Shown: positions 9,237 through 17,841 of the stretch, piece by piece | Layout of the letters: every line of letters starts with the position of its first letter | How positions within the stretch are numbered: the first letter of the stretch is position 1 | Assembly: GCA_016256075.1 (NCBI GenBank) | Contig: SDVU01000080.1 | Location: 1 to 22,428, forward strand | DNA length: 22,428 nt | Source: Dictyocoela muelleri | Taxonomy: Eukaryota > Microsporidia | Direction: 5' to 3' | The notes under the pieces: model-generated | Seen by the model: the letters and a program-made list of their open reading frames with translations, nothing else | Databases searched by the model: none | What the model was told of the DNA's origin: nothing | Made by a program: the position numbers and the translations under genes

Positions 9237-10620
9237 ATGGAATTCTTCAAAAATCAAAGAAAAAACGCATGTTATCTTTAGATGGGTTTTTATACGTTTT
9301 TTATAAAGAAAAAGGGGATGAAATTAGATATAGATGTGAATATAGAAGGTGTAAAGGTTTTATTATACTCAAAAACGAATCTTTACCTCTTTAAACCTCG
9401 GTAAACATAATTGTAAGTCAAATATGTAAAAAAATGCTTTAATATCAAAGCAAACAAAATTAAAGCAATGTAAGGAAACGAACTAGACGTTTATTTCTAT
9501 TTTTACCTCTGAAACAAAGAGTTTGGAAACATCAATTCTTCCAGAGGTAACATCATTAGAAACCCTAAGAGACTATGCTCGTAAAATAAGAAATTTACGA
9601 GACAATTACATTCCTGGTCCTGATAATGATATTCCAATTGCTCTATAAAATACTTTAAATGGTGAGAAGTTTTTACAATACGACTCGGGGTTATTTTCAA
9701 GAAGTCGTTTTGTTGTATTTTTTCCCAGCGAATTTTTATCTTATATAAAAGAATTAACAGTTGTAGTTGTTGATGGCACTTTCAGAACATCTCCGCATCA
9801 ATTCTATCAATTATTGACATTTCAAGGTTATTTGTTTGGAAAATTTATTCCTTTGATTTTTATTTTACTTCAAAAAAAAATCAGAAGAAAAAATATAAAG
9901 AGGTATTTTTATATTTAAAAAATAATAATATATTAAATCCAAAAGTTGTTATAACAGATTTTTAGTTGGCTCTTTTCAGTTCTTTTAAGATATTTGATAA
10001 ACATATAAAATCATATGGTTGTCTATTCCACTATGGACAATGCTTATGGAGAAAAATCCAACAAAATCGGTTAAATCATCTTTACAAGAACGACTCAGAT
10101 GTAAGGAAAATTTTAAAGCAGTTTTTAAACTTACCTTATTTTAAAGTAGAAAGAATCAAAGAGGCGTATGATAATATATTAATTTCAGTAGAAGCTTATC
10201 AGGAGAAAAAAAATATTTAAAGAGTTCATAAATTACTATGGAAGTACCTTTATGGGTAAACTTAATTTTACAGTACCACTGTTCGAACACAGTCGTTGGA
10301 GTGTTTTTGAAAGAATAAAAATTCACCTTCCGACTACAACTAATACTATCGATGGTTGGCATAGAGAATTTAACAGTCTAGTTAACATAAGAAAGCCAAA
10401 TTTAGGTATTTTTATTGATTCTTTGAGATTAGAAACTGAAAAAACATGAAAAAACTCGAAAAAACTCGCTAGATATTTTGCCGGTATATTTGAAATAAAT
10501 CAAAATTTTTGTCCCAAAAAAGAAAAACTGCGAATTTATTCTGGAAATGAAAATTATATGTCTACTGAATACATTTTTTCTATGTTAGACACATTGAATT
10601 CTTGGAGTTTTGATGATTAA
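9237..10620 (+). pseudogene. FLYWCH-MULE transposase, nearly whole but broken (MULE-II)
   Basis: The start MEFFKNQ at 9237 aligns with the start of the MULE-III protein at 20083. After one frame change near 9262, a FLYWCH zinc finger follows (GFLYVFYKEKG, then RCEYRRCKGF; Cys pair near 9338-9356). From about 9540 to 10218 a long frame encodes the MULE core: VVVVDGTFRTSPHQFYQLL (first Asp codon 9772), VVITDF (second Asp codon 9957) and GCLFHYGQCLWRK. It is interrupted by in-frame stops at about 9648 and at 9963-9965; the latter replaces the usual Glu of the DFE motif. After a frame change near 10215 it continues to NTIDGWHREFNSL and the end at 10620. The third acidic position reads Asp (codon 10351), where Glu is usual and is present in MULE-I and MULE-III. 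It was a cut-and-paste transposase. Confidence 0.9.
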
Positions 10621-10723
10621 AAGTTTCAAATTATATTTTAAAAAACGAGTTTTCTAAACTTTTTAATACTTTTTTATTAGTAATTGTATGGGGCGAGTTT
10701 CCGGGGTGATTTATCGGCCAGTC

Positions 10724-10801
10724 TATCCATCTTTTTCAGATAGATAATTTTTTTAATCTGTTTTGCTATACTGCCTTTCTAAACGATCCTCTACCGAGCT
10801 T
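10724..10801 (+). repeat. Right copy of the 80-bp direct repeat flanking MULE-II
   Basis: It matches 9071-9150 with about 90 percent identity by eye and lies 18 bp beyond the right MULE-II terminus. It is contiguous with upstream integrase-like sequence of the retroelement fossil. Confidence 0.85.
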
Positions 10802-11448
10802 CGTAGCATTAATGTGAATGGAGAATGCCTGGCCGTTTTATGTACATAACAATTATAAGAACATGTTATGTTTTTATACACAGATGACCATTTACCCGGT
10901 ATATTTAGATATAAAATACTACTTTACTATATTTAAAGGTTTTATTTAACGTTCGTCTTTAAATTAAATTTATGACATAGTGATTTCCTCTGATATCTCT
11001 TATATTATTTTTTTCTTAATAGTATTTCATGTTATTGTTGCGAATTGTTTTCGTTATCAGTGTGAATTATGAAATGTTGACCAAACGTTAAAATTATTCC
11101 TTTTATATACTATTTTACTTCATCAGCATTTTTTGATTTTAATGCAGAGGTCTTCACGTATTTAGAAAAATGTGATAACATCTAGTAACTAACTATAACT
11201 ATCGTTAATTTCTGAATATCGCCTTAAATAATTAAATCAAATACGATCTTTTCTCAAATAAAATATGTTCGAATAGGTGTATTAGGTGGGTGCGTATTTA
11301 TCGAATTTTGTGCTCTAAATCGCGAACAATAAGTGCTTATTTATTTAAATGGCTACAAAAAGGGTGTATTGTAATTGTATATTTTTCGTAAATTAAACGT
11401 AATTTAAAGCAAGTACAAAATAATTTGAAAAATTAGTTCAAAGATAGT

Positions 11449-12333
11449 TTAATAATTTAATAGAATATTTTTCTTACTTCTTCGGGAGATGTCTCATCAA
11501 TATTTCTTCTTCAGAAGCTAGATTCTTCTAACCATCTATCAACAAAATACCGCTTAATAATATGATCACGAGTAATTCAGACCTTTAACAAGAACATAAA
11601 ATCTCAATATTATTAGTATGTATTTCATATCCGATCGTAAATCCATTTGAATGGTTTAAAAAATTATGTGAAAGACCCTATAGCTTTAAAACACCGAAAT
11701 AGCTAGAATGTCTGTCACTTGTCAATATCAATCTACACCTATTATACTTTCTAGAGCCTTAATCAAAGTTTAAATTATTTTGTTTTCTAATTTTTAACAA
11801 AAAATTGTACTTATTAGTGCTATCAATTATTCCATTGATCAATATGTTTCTTTTATTTCATCGTCAGATTAACTGGGGGTTCTAATGTCTCTTATTCTAC
11901 ACAGCACGGTTTCATAAACTTCTACCTTTATACTTAAACACCTGGTAATTGGTTATCTTTGGTTTTTTTTTCACATAAAGTTTTCTAAGTAAATCTTTAC
12001 AATTAGCAATAGTGCCACTGGAAAGACCCGTCAGCAGAGTAATTCGATTGTATCTCGTTTTTATGAAAATGTGATACATTATTAATAGATATTCATCGGG
12101 AGGAAGCTTGTTTCTTTTAAATATACCTTCTCTATTCTGACAAACTTTCTCTCCACATCTTTAAATAGTCACTTTCATTTTCTTCTTTATAATTTAAAGA
12201 GAATAAGACCCTCCAAATATACTGCAAATACGATAATTTGGGATAATATTCTCCTCTAATAATATATATTTGCATGTTTCTAAGCTATAGAATAAATCAT
12301 GTTTAAAATGTAATTTTTTTATTTTTTTTTGAA
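11449..12333 (-). pseudogene. ISXO2/IS1595-like transposase relic (ISXO2-A)
   Basis: On the minus strand the N-terminal zinc-binding part lies at about 12180-12300 (CKYILLEENIIPNYRICSI, then RCGEKVC). It is followed by a helix-turn-helix-like stretch around 12000-12090 (NRITLLTGLSSGTIANCK) and by DDE core fragments: an FGIID-like region near 11850, and ILTSDRHSSYFGVLKL with a downstream SHNF (about 11660-11740). The C-terminal end RDHIIKRYFVDRWLEES is near 11530-11575. A stop codon lies at 11449-11451. There are several in-frame stops and frame changes, including one in a poly-A run just after the likely ATG at 12331-12333. It is an inactive transposase of the IS1595-like DDE superfamily (PF12762 type). 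No terminal repeats could be assigned. Confidence 0.8.
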
Positions 12334-12570
12334 TTTCTTCATATAAAAAACTACAAAATTTTAAAAAAATGTTGCCATTTAAAAAGATAAAAACTTGACA
12401 ATGACTTGAGATCTCTTAAATTTCAGATCTATTGTAATTATATAGTTTTTTTGAAAATAAGTTAATCTATGTCTTCTTAGAGGACTTCTTTCGATATGAA
12501 TTAATTTTAAAAATCGTTTTTATATTCCCTTTCTTCTATAGTAAATATTCTTAAAAACCGGTAGACATAT

Positions 12571-14178
12571 TTTCGCCAACTGTGGCGAAACGATGTTATT
12601 TTTGCCCCAAATTATAACCTCTAATAATCAATCATGACAAAAAAAATAAAGAAAAATTATTATATAAAGGATTTAGTTTTCATCTTAGAATAGAAAAAGA
12701 CGACAAAAAACATTGGAGATGTACTAATAGACATTGCCCTGCTTCTATAATTACAACTTCAACTAATTTATTTCTATCTGAAAATCCACATAAAAATCAC
12801 CTGCCAAACTTTACAGATAATGAGGTTTTATATTTCAAAAATTATTTAAAAATCAGAGCTTTGTCTACAAAAGAATCGTCTCGTGATATTATTGATCAAT
12901 GTTATAGATCAATATTAACTGAAACTCAGCACTTTTTACCCAAATATGAATCTATGAAAAACAAAATATCGATATTACGAAAAAGAACTGATATAAAACC
13001 TGTTAGTAATAACAATGTTCCCGAAATTATAAAAAATACTACAACAGGTGAATTCTTTTATTTATTTGATTCTGGAGAAAATGATTAAAACCGTGTTCTG
13101 GTCTTTTCTACTGCTTCTAATATTTTGCATCTTGAAAATTCTAAAATCTGGATATGTGATGGGACTTTTCGAAGTTTTCCAACAAGTTTTTATCCTATTT
13201 ATACAGTTATGGGAATTATTAATAATTCATCTTCCCCGCTTTTATATTTTTTGATGAAAAAAAATCAGTTGAGGTATATTTGGAAGGATTCACATTTTTA
13301 AATAGTAAAATTAAAAAAAACGAGATTTATAATAATCGATTTTGAGATGGCAGCATTGATATCTTTGAAAAACATATTTATTGATCCAAGACCTGAAGGC
13401 TGTTTTTTCATTTCGCCCGATAAATAATTAGAAAGATTCCCAATTCCAATTTATCGATTTTTTATAAGCAAACTGGTGATTTCGGAATTTTGATAAAAAT
13501 GATTATGTGTTTGGCATATATACCTACAAATGATTTAAAAAATACGAAAAATGATCTCGAAAAATTTTATAAAGAAAATATTTACTATTCCGAAAATGAG
13601 CCGATCTAGGCGTGGTTTTAAAGCCTGTATATTGATATTACCTCAGATATTGAGATTTCAATTTTTAATACTCACTTTTGGTCAAGTTATAAACGAACTG
13701 TGAAATGTGAACAATTAACAACAAATGTTTTGGAATCAAGGCATAGGAGTTTAAACCAATATATAAGATCTCCACATCCTTCCTTAAAAGAAATAGGGTG
13801 GGTTTTATAAAAGAACAGTAAAAGATCGAATTTAAGATAACTAAAAGTTTTTATAATATACTGAGTGTGAAGGATAATAAAAAAAATAATAAGGCCGTGA
13901 TCATAAAGAGACTAATTAAAAAATATGGAACCATGGACAATATTAATTATTTGAAAATGCTAGCCAGGATCATTAAACAAAACTTTTTTATTAAAATTAA
14001 TACTATTTTTATAAATCTTGATACTTTTTTTTAAAAAAATTTCTTTAGAAATTAATTCTAAAAATTTTGATTTTTTTTTAAGTTTTCAATTTTTTATAGG
14101 GGTTATTATTTGGAGCAAAAAGACAACGTACGCCCCAATTGGGTAAAACGGACATCGTTTCGCCCTAATTTGGCGAAA
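12571..14178 (+). mobile_element. FLYWCH-MULE DNA transposon (MULE-I) with palindromic termini
   Basis: The left end reads TTTCGCCAACTGTGGCGAAA and the right end, inverted, TTTCGCCAAATTAGGGCGAA; both continue into ACGATGT. Then a T/C-rich stretch and CCAAATWATAACC follow on both sides, so the inverted repeats extend roughly 50-75 bp with indels. Each terminus is itself a small palindrome. The element is about 1.6 kb and encodes one transposase. No target-site duplication is evident. The termini resemble those of the fold-back element at 16257-16799. Confidence 0.8.
12634..14032 (+). pseudogene. FLYWCH-MULE transposase, broken (MULE-I)
   Basis: An ATG at 12634 leads, after a frame change in a poly-A run, into a FLYWCH zinc finger (LLYKGFSFHLRIEKDDKK, WRCTNRHC, HKNH; about 12655-12810). 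A helical linker runs to about 13080, where a single in-frame TAA (13086-13088) replaces what is probably a Lys codon. The same frame continues into the catalytic core with KIWICDGTFRSFP (first Asp codon 13158), then in another frame IIDFEMAA (second Asp codon 13338) and GCFFHFA. NVLESRHRSLNQY carries the catalytic Glu at codon 13733. A C-terminal piece ends near 14032. At least three frame changes and several stops are present. All three acidic residues of the DDE triad are still encoded. Confidence 0.88.
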
Positions 14179-14540
14179 CGATGCGTGACCTTTGCGATTT
14201 TAAGCTTATTTGAAATAAGAAATATGGTCTATACTCTTACCAATAAGATTTACAAATCCTAAGGGGAGAGCTGAAGACCCGTAAAAACGCTTTTTTCTTT
14301 TCTTTAATCTGACCGTATAACTTTCTCGACGACTGTATATTTAGCTTTTATATTTTATTTTTTTGGTAAGGATATTTATACTAAAAATATCGAAAAAAGG
14401 TGAAATTTAAGAAAAAATTTAAAGGATTATTTAACATATGAATTATATCACCAACTTTAATAAAATCCTGAAAATAAATTACAATCATTTAATCAAACTT
14501 CTAATCACCGTTTTTGTATATCAAAAATTCTGCTAATCAT
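14179..14540. other. Gene-free stretch between MULE-I and the hypothetical gene
   Basis: No gene, repeat or strong structure was recognised. It should contain the 3' end region of the minus-strand gene that ends at 14541. Confidence 0.4.
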
Positions 14541-15521
14541 TCAAGAGAAAAATTCTTTCCACTTAATAAAATAATAATCTTCACGATCATTAAATCTTTT
14601 TAAATTTATATTACCATGAGGTGCCATCATTAAAAGATAATTAACACTAAATATGTCATCACAGTTCATTATAAAGCCTCTAATTTCATCATTTTCCTCA
14701 AAAACTTCATTAATTAAGGGACAATAATGTTTTATACATAAATTATTATCACGAAATTGTACATACTGATATTTAGAGTATATTTTTATATTACGGCTTG
14801 ATTTAATAAAATCTAATATCCTGGAAATACGAATATTTAGAGAAAAATCAAACATTTCTTGACTTTTGATTAAAATTTTAAAATCACGTTCAAACAAATT
14901 TGCAATCAATTCGTTTTTTTCAACAAAACTTCCTTTATAAAATGATATTAATTCTAATCCGTCATAAAATTTTACGATGTTGTCATTTATATTTATAAAA
15001 ACCGTTATTTCATGATCATCATCGATATTGTTATTTTCATATTTTTCTTTATTTTTCTCTTTATTGTTATTTTCATCTTTATTTATTTTTCTTTCAATAT
15101 GTAATTTTAATTTTCTGATCGTAAATAGGACATCAAGTTTAATTTTGTTAAACTTTTTGACCGGGTGATTTCTAAGATTGAAAGGATTGATTTTACCTTC
15201 AATATTATTATAAGATTTATTTTTATCAACTTTATCGTTATTAAATTTAAAATTACTCTCAAAATCACATCCATCTTTCATTTTTAAGCAGTTTAAGATT
15301 GAATATTCAGCTTCATATTCAGCTATTGATTCTAATTTAATGATATGATTCAGTAATTCAGAAAATATTTTTTTCTTTATTTCTTTAATATCAATTTTTA
15401 TTTGTGATTCACGAATTCCTTTTCTGATAGTATCTAAATTCATTTTTATTAATTCTTCCATTTCATGGTTTTTATTTTTTATTTCGTCTTCAAGGTGCTT
15501 TTTTTGTTCTTCGTAATTCAT
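14541..15521 (-). CDS. Hypothetical protein with N-terminal coiled coil, 326 residues
   Basis: I do not recognise a family. The N-terminal residues 1-75 are highly charged and Lys/Glu-rich with heptad-like spacing, suggesting a coiled coil. A low-complexity Asn/Lys/Glu stretch occupies about 143-166. Residues 167-326 look like a folded domain with alternating strands and helices (ITVFININDNIVKFYDG, then LNIRISRILDFIKSS) and end in DYYFIKWKEFFS. There is no signal peptide or membrane segment. The frame is fully open, and the ATG is preceded by CCC two bases upstream, as in the glutaminyl-tRNA synthetase gene, so I believe it is a real host gene. Codon use is strongly A/T-biased like its neighbour. 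A coiled coil followed by a compact C-terminal domain would suit a structural or kinetochore-type protein, but that is only a guess. Confidence 0.85.
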   Translation of the reverse strand: MNYEEQKKHLEDEIKNKNHEMEELIKMNLDTIRKGIRESQIKIDIKEIKKKIFSELLNHIIKLESIAEYEAEYSILNCLKMKDGCDFESNFKFNNDKVDKNKSYNNIEGKINPFNLRNHPVKKFNKIKLDVLFTIRKLKLHIERKINKDENNNKEKNKEKYENNNIDDDHEITVFININDNIVKFYDGLELISFYKGSFVEKNELIANLFERDFKILIKSQEMFDFSLNIRISRILDFIKSSRNIKIYSKYQYVQFRDNNLCIKHYCPLINEVFEENDEIRGFIMNCDDIFSVNYLLMMAPHGNINLKRFNDREDYYFIKWKEFFS

Positions 15522-15523
15522 GA

Positions 15524-15526
15524 GGG
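15524..15526 (-). promoter_or_regulatory. CCC start-proximal motif of the hypothetical gene
   Basis: On the minus strand TTAAACCCTCATGAA places CCC two bases before the start codon in an AT-only leader. It supports the chosen start. Confidence 0.65.
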
Positions 15527-15589
15527 TTTAATAATATAATTAATAAAAGGGATAAACAAGAATTATATATTATTGAAATGATTTGTATT

Positions 15590-15640
15590 GAAATATATAT
15601 TTATATATATATTTATTTATATATATATATTACATGCTGA
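15590..15640. repeat. AT-rich simple repeat at the 3' tail of SINE copy S3
   Basis: TA-rich sequence with TATATATTTATA blocks directly abuts the 3' end of S3 (minus orientation). It may be the retroposition tail of the SINE, or a pre-existing target. Confidence 0.5.
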
Positions 15641-16080
15641 CAACATCTATAGCTGCTAAGCCAAAGAGTTGTCTCCTACCGTGGTCTGTGATCACTTGTT
15701 CTTTGTGCCCCGATAATACGTCACTTCATAAGCTACCCAGATCCTAGCTATATACCTGATTTTCCTTTTTTAATGACTCAGCAGGATACAGGTAATTAAT
15801 AGCTTTTCATGAATTTTAATTTTTCATTACCTTTTGCCGAGATGCGTCGCCGCACTCATCCCCGCACCTAATAGAGTTCCTTTTGCTTCATTGTCATATT
15901 AGACCAAGTCTTAATCATCTATACCACACTGGAACAACAGTATATATACTATAATTATATAGTTATGACCGCTTAATGATATTTCCTCATTATTTATTAA
16001 ATAGTGACGTCAGCGGGATTCAAACCATGATACTTAAATTTTACATTCATGAGTGTTAACTATTGAGCTAAGTTCCTTTA
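15627..16080 (-). repeat. SINE-like repeat copy S3, the most complete
   Basis: In minus orientation the copy starts with a tRNA-like head (about 16080-16003). It contains TTAGCTCAATAGTTAA as A box and GGTTTGAATCCCGC as B box, then TGACGTCA at the position of the tRNA acceptor end. The body (16002-15640) is unrelated to tRNA and is shared with S1 and S2. It ends in TCAGCATGTAATATATATA. Total length is about 450 bp. No open reading frame is present. A short hairpin GATGAGTGCG/CGCATCTC lies in the middle of the body. No flanking target duplication could be assigned. Confidence 0.8.
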
Positions 16081-16114
16081 AAAATAATAGAATTTGAGAT
16101 AAATGTTAATGAAA

Positions 16115-16205
16115 GATGTCGTCAATAATAATGGAAAAAATGCTGTCAATAATAATGAAAAGCGGTGTAAATATTACTAAAATATGGCGTCAATAGTAAA
16201 TAAAG
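16115..16205. repeat. About 24-bp degenerate tandem repeat, four units
   Basis: Units resembling TGTCGTCAATAATAATGGAAA start near 16116, 16141, 16165 and 16184. The first two are nearly identical and the third is the most diverged. No function is apparent. Confidence 0.6.
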
Positions 16206-16256
16206 TGTCTTTAAATAGATACCAGCTATCACGTTTCAGTAGGTAAACAGGCTGGG

Positions 16257-16799
16257 CGGCGATTCGCCACTTAGTGGCGAAACGCCGCTTTTTTTCGCCA
16301 CCGATCTTTTAACTATTATGAAACTTCAGACAATGGTTATAAAAGTGCAAAATGGGACAAGAAAGGCTGTTTTTTGTGGTGATGCATATGACAAGCACAA
16401 AAACGCAGAAAAAAGTTCCAGGGATTATGAATACAGAAAATGTAAAAATGACTTTGACAATGAAACCGCCCTTTAACCACTATTGATGACACATCGCTAA
16501 CGATATTTATATGAAATTTTGTATATATACATTCGTTTTTATCATTTTTTTTTCATGGATGTTGGGCTTTTTTTATTAACACCAATTATATCCGATTTCA
16601 CAATCAATTTTTGCATTTCACGTATTCACGTCTACGGAAATTGTTTCGTTCGCGACTTTGTGATTGTTATATTTATACGCGACATAAAGCAGCTTTTATG
16701 GCCTGATTTTGCCTTTATTACCATTGTCTGGAGTTTCATAATAGTTAAAAAATCAGTGGCGAAAAAAGCGGCGTTTCGCCACTAAGCGGCGAATCGCCG
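16257..16799. mobile_element. Fold-back element built from two opposed 5' ends of a FLYWCH-MULE transposon
   Basis: The ends are CGGCGATTCGCCACTTAG and inverted CGGCGATTCGCCGCTTAG. The match continues through TGGCGAAACGCCGC, CTTTTTT, CGCCAC, TTTTAACTATTATGAAACT and CAGACAATGG. Beyond that, both arms still encode related protein sequence: the left arm MVIKVQNGTRKA and EYRKCKN, the right arm MVIKAKSG and EYVKCKN in shifted frames. The arms are therefore roughly 200 bp each, around a central spacer of about 140 bp. The terminal motif resembles that of MULE-I. I infer a non-autonomous derivative formed by inverted duplication of an autonomous element's 5' end. Confidence 0.8.
16333..16476 (+). 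CDS. Partial FLYWCH zinc-finger frame inside the fold-back element
   Basis: A 47-codon open frame begins MVIKVQNGTRKAVF and contains RDYEYRKCKN, the first half of a FLYWCH zinc finger including only one of its metal-binding Cys pair and neither His. FLYWCH domains form the N-terminal DNA-binding part of many MULE-type transposases. The frame ends after ETAL, so no transposase domain follows. It is a remnant and not a working gene, though a short zinc-finger-like peptide could in principle be made. Confidence 0.5.
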   Translation: MVIKVQNGTRKAVFCGDAYDKHKNAEKSSRDYEYRKCKNDFDNETAL

Positions 16800-16816
16800 T
16801 TTAACGATAATTTTCT

Positions 16817-16997
16817 TTTTGAATAAACAGAATATTCGAGATAAAAACAAATATACAATTATTTATATGTATGATCAAGTATATAAGAGTTTCCATAAAT
16901 GGACACGAAGTGTATATTTTTTAACTCTTATATACTTGATCATACATATAAATAATTGTATATTTGTTTTTATCTCAAATATTCTGTTTATTCAAAA
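16817..16997. repeat. Near-perfect palindrome, 74-bp arms and 33-bp loop
   Basis: The left arm 16817-16890 and right arm 16924-16997 are inverse complements with one visible mismatch (ATTCGAGAT against ATCTCAAAT). The loop is 16891-16923. Transcribed in either direction it would form a very stable hairpin. It lies only 17 bp beyond the fold-back element. There are no obvious transposon tips, and open frames across it are shadows of the palindrome. The near identity of the arms implies recent origin or active arm-to-arm correction. Confidence 0.93.
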
Positions 16998-17431
16998 TGA
17001 GAATTATTACTTGTACTCTTATGAATGGAAATATGATTTTTTTTACGTTGCTATTTTTTAAAAAAAATACGATATTTATCATATTTTTACAGCATTTTAG
17101 ATGGTTGTTGTATTCTGTAATTTTAATAATTAAAAATATTCGTAAAATCTTATAATATACTTGCCTTAAATTTGTCCAAAAATTGTCAAAAAAATTTTAA
17201 ATAACAGGAATTATTAAAGAAAAATCATGTAAAATTTATTTTTAAAATTTAAACATTTTTTTCAATTTTTTAAAAAAAACATTAAGGATTAAAAATAAAA
17301 AAAATAAAAAATCCATTTTAAAGGTAGCTCCCTTGATGGTAGGCATCTTTCCGAAAAAGACCTGAATATTTTTGTTTAAAAAACATGATTTTAAAAATTT
17401 AAAAAAAAACATGAAAAAAAACAAAAAACAC
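16998..17431. mobile_element. AT-rich stretch with one ISXO2-type element terminus at about 17338-17360
   Basis: Most of the stretch is featureless A/T-rich DNA. At 17322-17360 lies AGCTCCCTTGATGGTAGGC followed by ATCTTTCC. This is inverse-complementary in orientation to the left terminus of the ISXO2-like element at 17800 and similar to its right terminus at 18553. It therefore looks like the right end of a third, mostly lost element lying to its left. The left limit cannot be placed. Confidence 0.45.
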
Positions 17432-17799
17432 CTACATATTTATTAAAATATACGATTTATCTATTTCAGAATCTTCAAATCCAATATACTTATTATTTCT
17501 GAAAAAAACTGGCGATAAACTTCTAGGCGCAGTCTTGTTATTCCCTATTCCCTATTACACATTCCACGTGTTTTTTATTTTTAAAATAATTCCAGGAGCT
17601 TTCAATTGTTTGGATATGCGCGCCTGTTTTATCATCAAAATCTGTCTTATGACACAAAGAACAATGTTTAAATCCTATTTTGTGCAATTTATTATATGGA
17701 GCAGCCTGGTCTGTAATAATCAGTGTTGAATCCTCCACTATATTATTTAATATTCTTCCAAAGTTTTTCTACTACTATCAGGAAGAATTTAAATGGGCT

Positions 17800-17841
17800 G
17801 TTTAGAAATATGCCTACCATGAGGTAGGCATCTTTATAAAC
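17800..17841. repeat. Terminus-to-terminus palindrome at the left end of ISXO2-C
   Basis: GTTTAGAAATATGCCTACC (17800-17818) is followed after 4 bp by GGTAGGCATCTTTATAAAC (17823-17841), its near inverse. This could be a 42-bp remnant of a deleted element or a duplicated terminus. Confidence 0.75.

Larger units (their letters stand above)
9168..10705 (+). mobile_element. FLYWCH-MULE DNA transposon (MULE-II), complete ends
   Basis: The ends are CCCGGAAACTCGCCCCATA (9168-9186) and its exact inverse at 10687-10705, giving an element of about 1.54 kb. Inside is one plus-strand transposase gene with N-terminal FLYWCH zinc finger and MULE DDE domain. No short target-site duplication is visible; instead an 80-bp direct repeat flanks it. 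It sits inside the retroelement fossil. Confidence 0.85.
8690..11330 (-). mobile_element. Ty3/gypsy-like LTR retroelement fossil, integrase part, broken
   Basis: On the minus strand, about 10724-11330 and about 8760-9160 hold recognisable pieces of a retroelement integrase: core-domain sequence in the right-hand block and the region after the core in both. The family resemblance is to Ty3/gypsy (Metaviridae-type) elements. It is decayed, with many breaks, and appears old. No long terminal repeats were found, and its outer limits are uncertain. The FLYWCH-MULE element at 9168-10705 is inserted into it. Confidence 0.6.

Noticed and set aside
9503-10362. Minus-strand open frames opposite MULE-II
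   Set aside because: They lie antisense to recognisable MULE catalytic motifs and have no motifs of their own.
14541-15521. Assignment of the hypothetical protein to a kinetochore family
   Set aside because: The coiled coil plus compact domain layout is suggestive, but no sequence motif specific to such a family could be identified by eye.
15627-16080. Solo LTR of a retrotransposon
   Set aside because: The conserved unit has no TG...CA ends and begins with a tRNA-like promoter sequence, and one copy is truncated from that end, which fits a SINE better.
16519-17155. Plus-strand open frames across the fold-back element and the palindrome
   Set aside because: They arise from the inverted repeats and from T-rich DNA. 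Hydrophobic composition is a by-product of T-rich codons and not evidence for membrane proteins.
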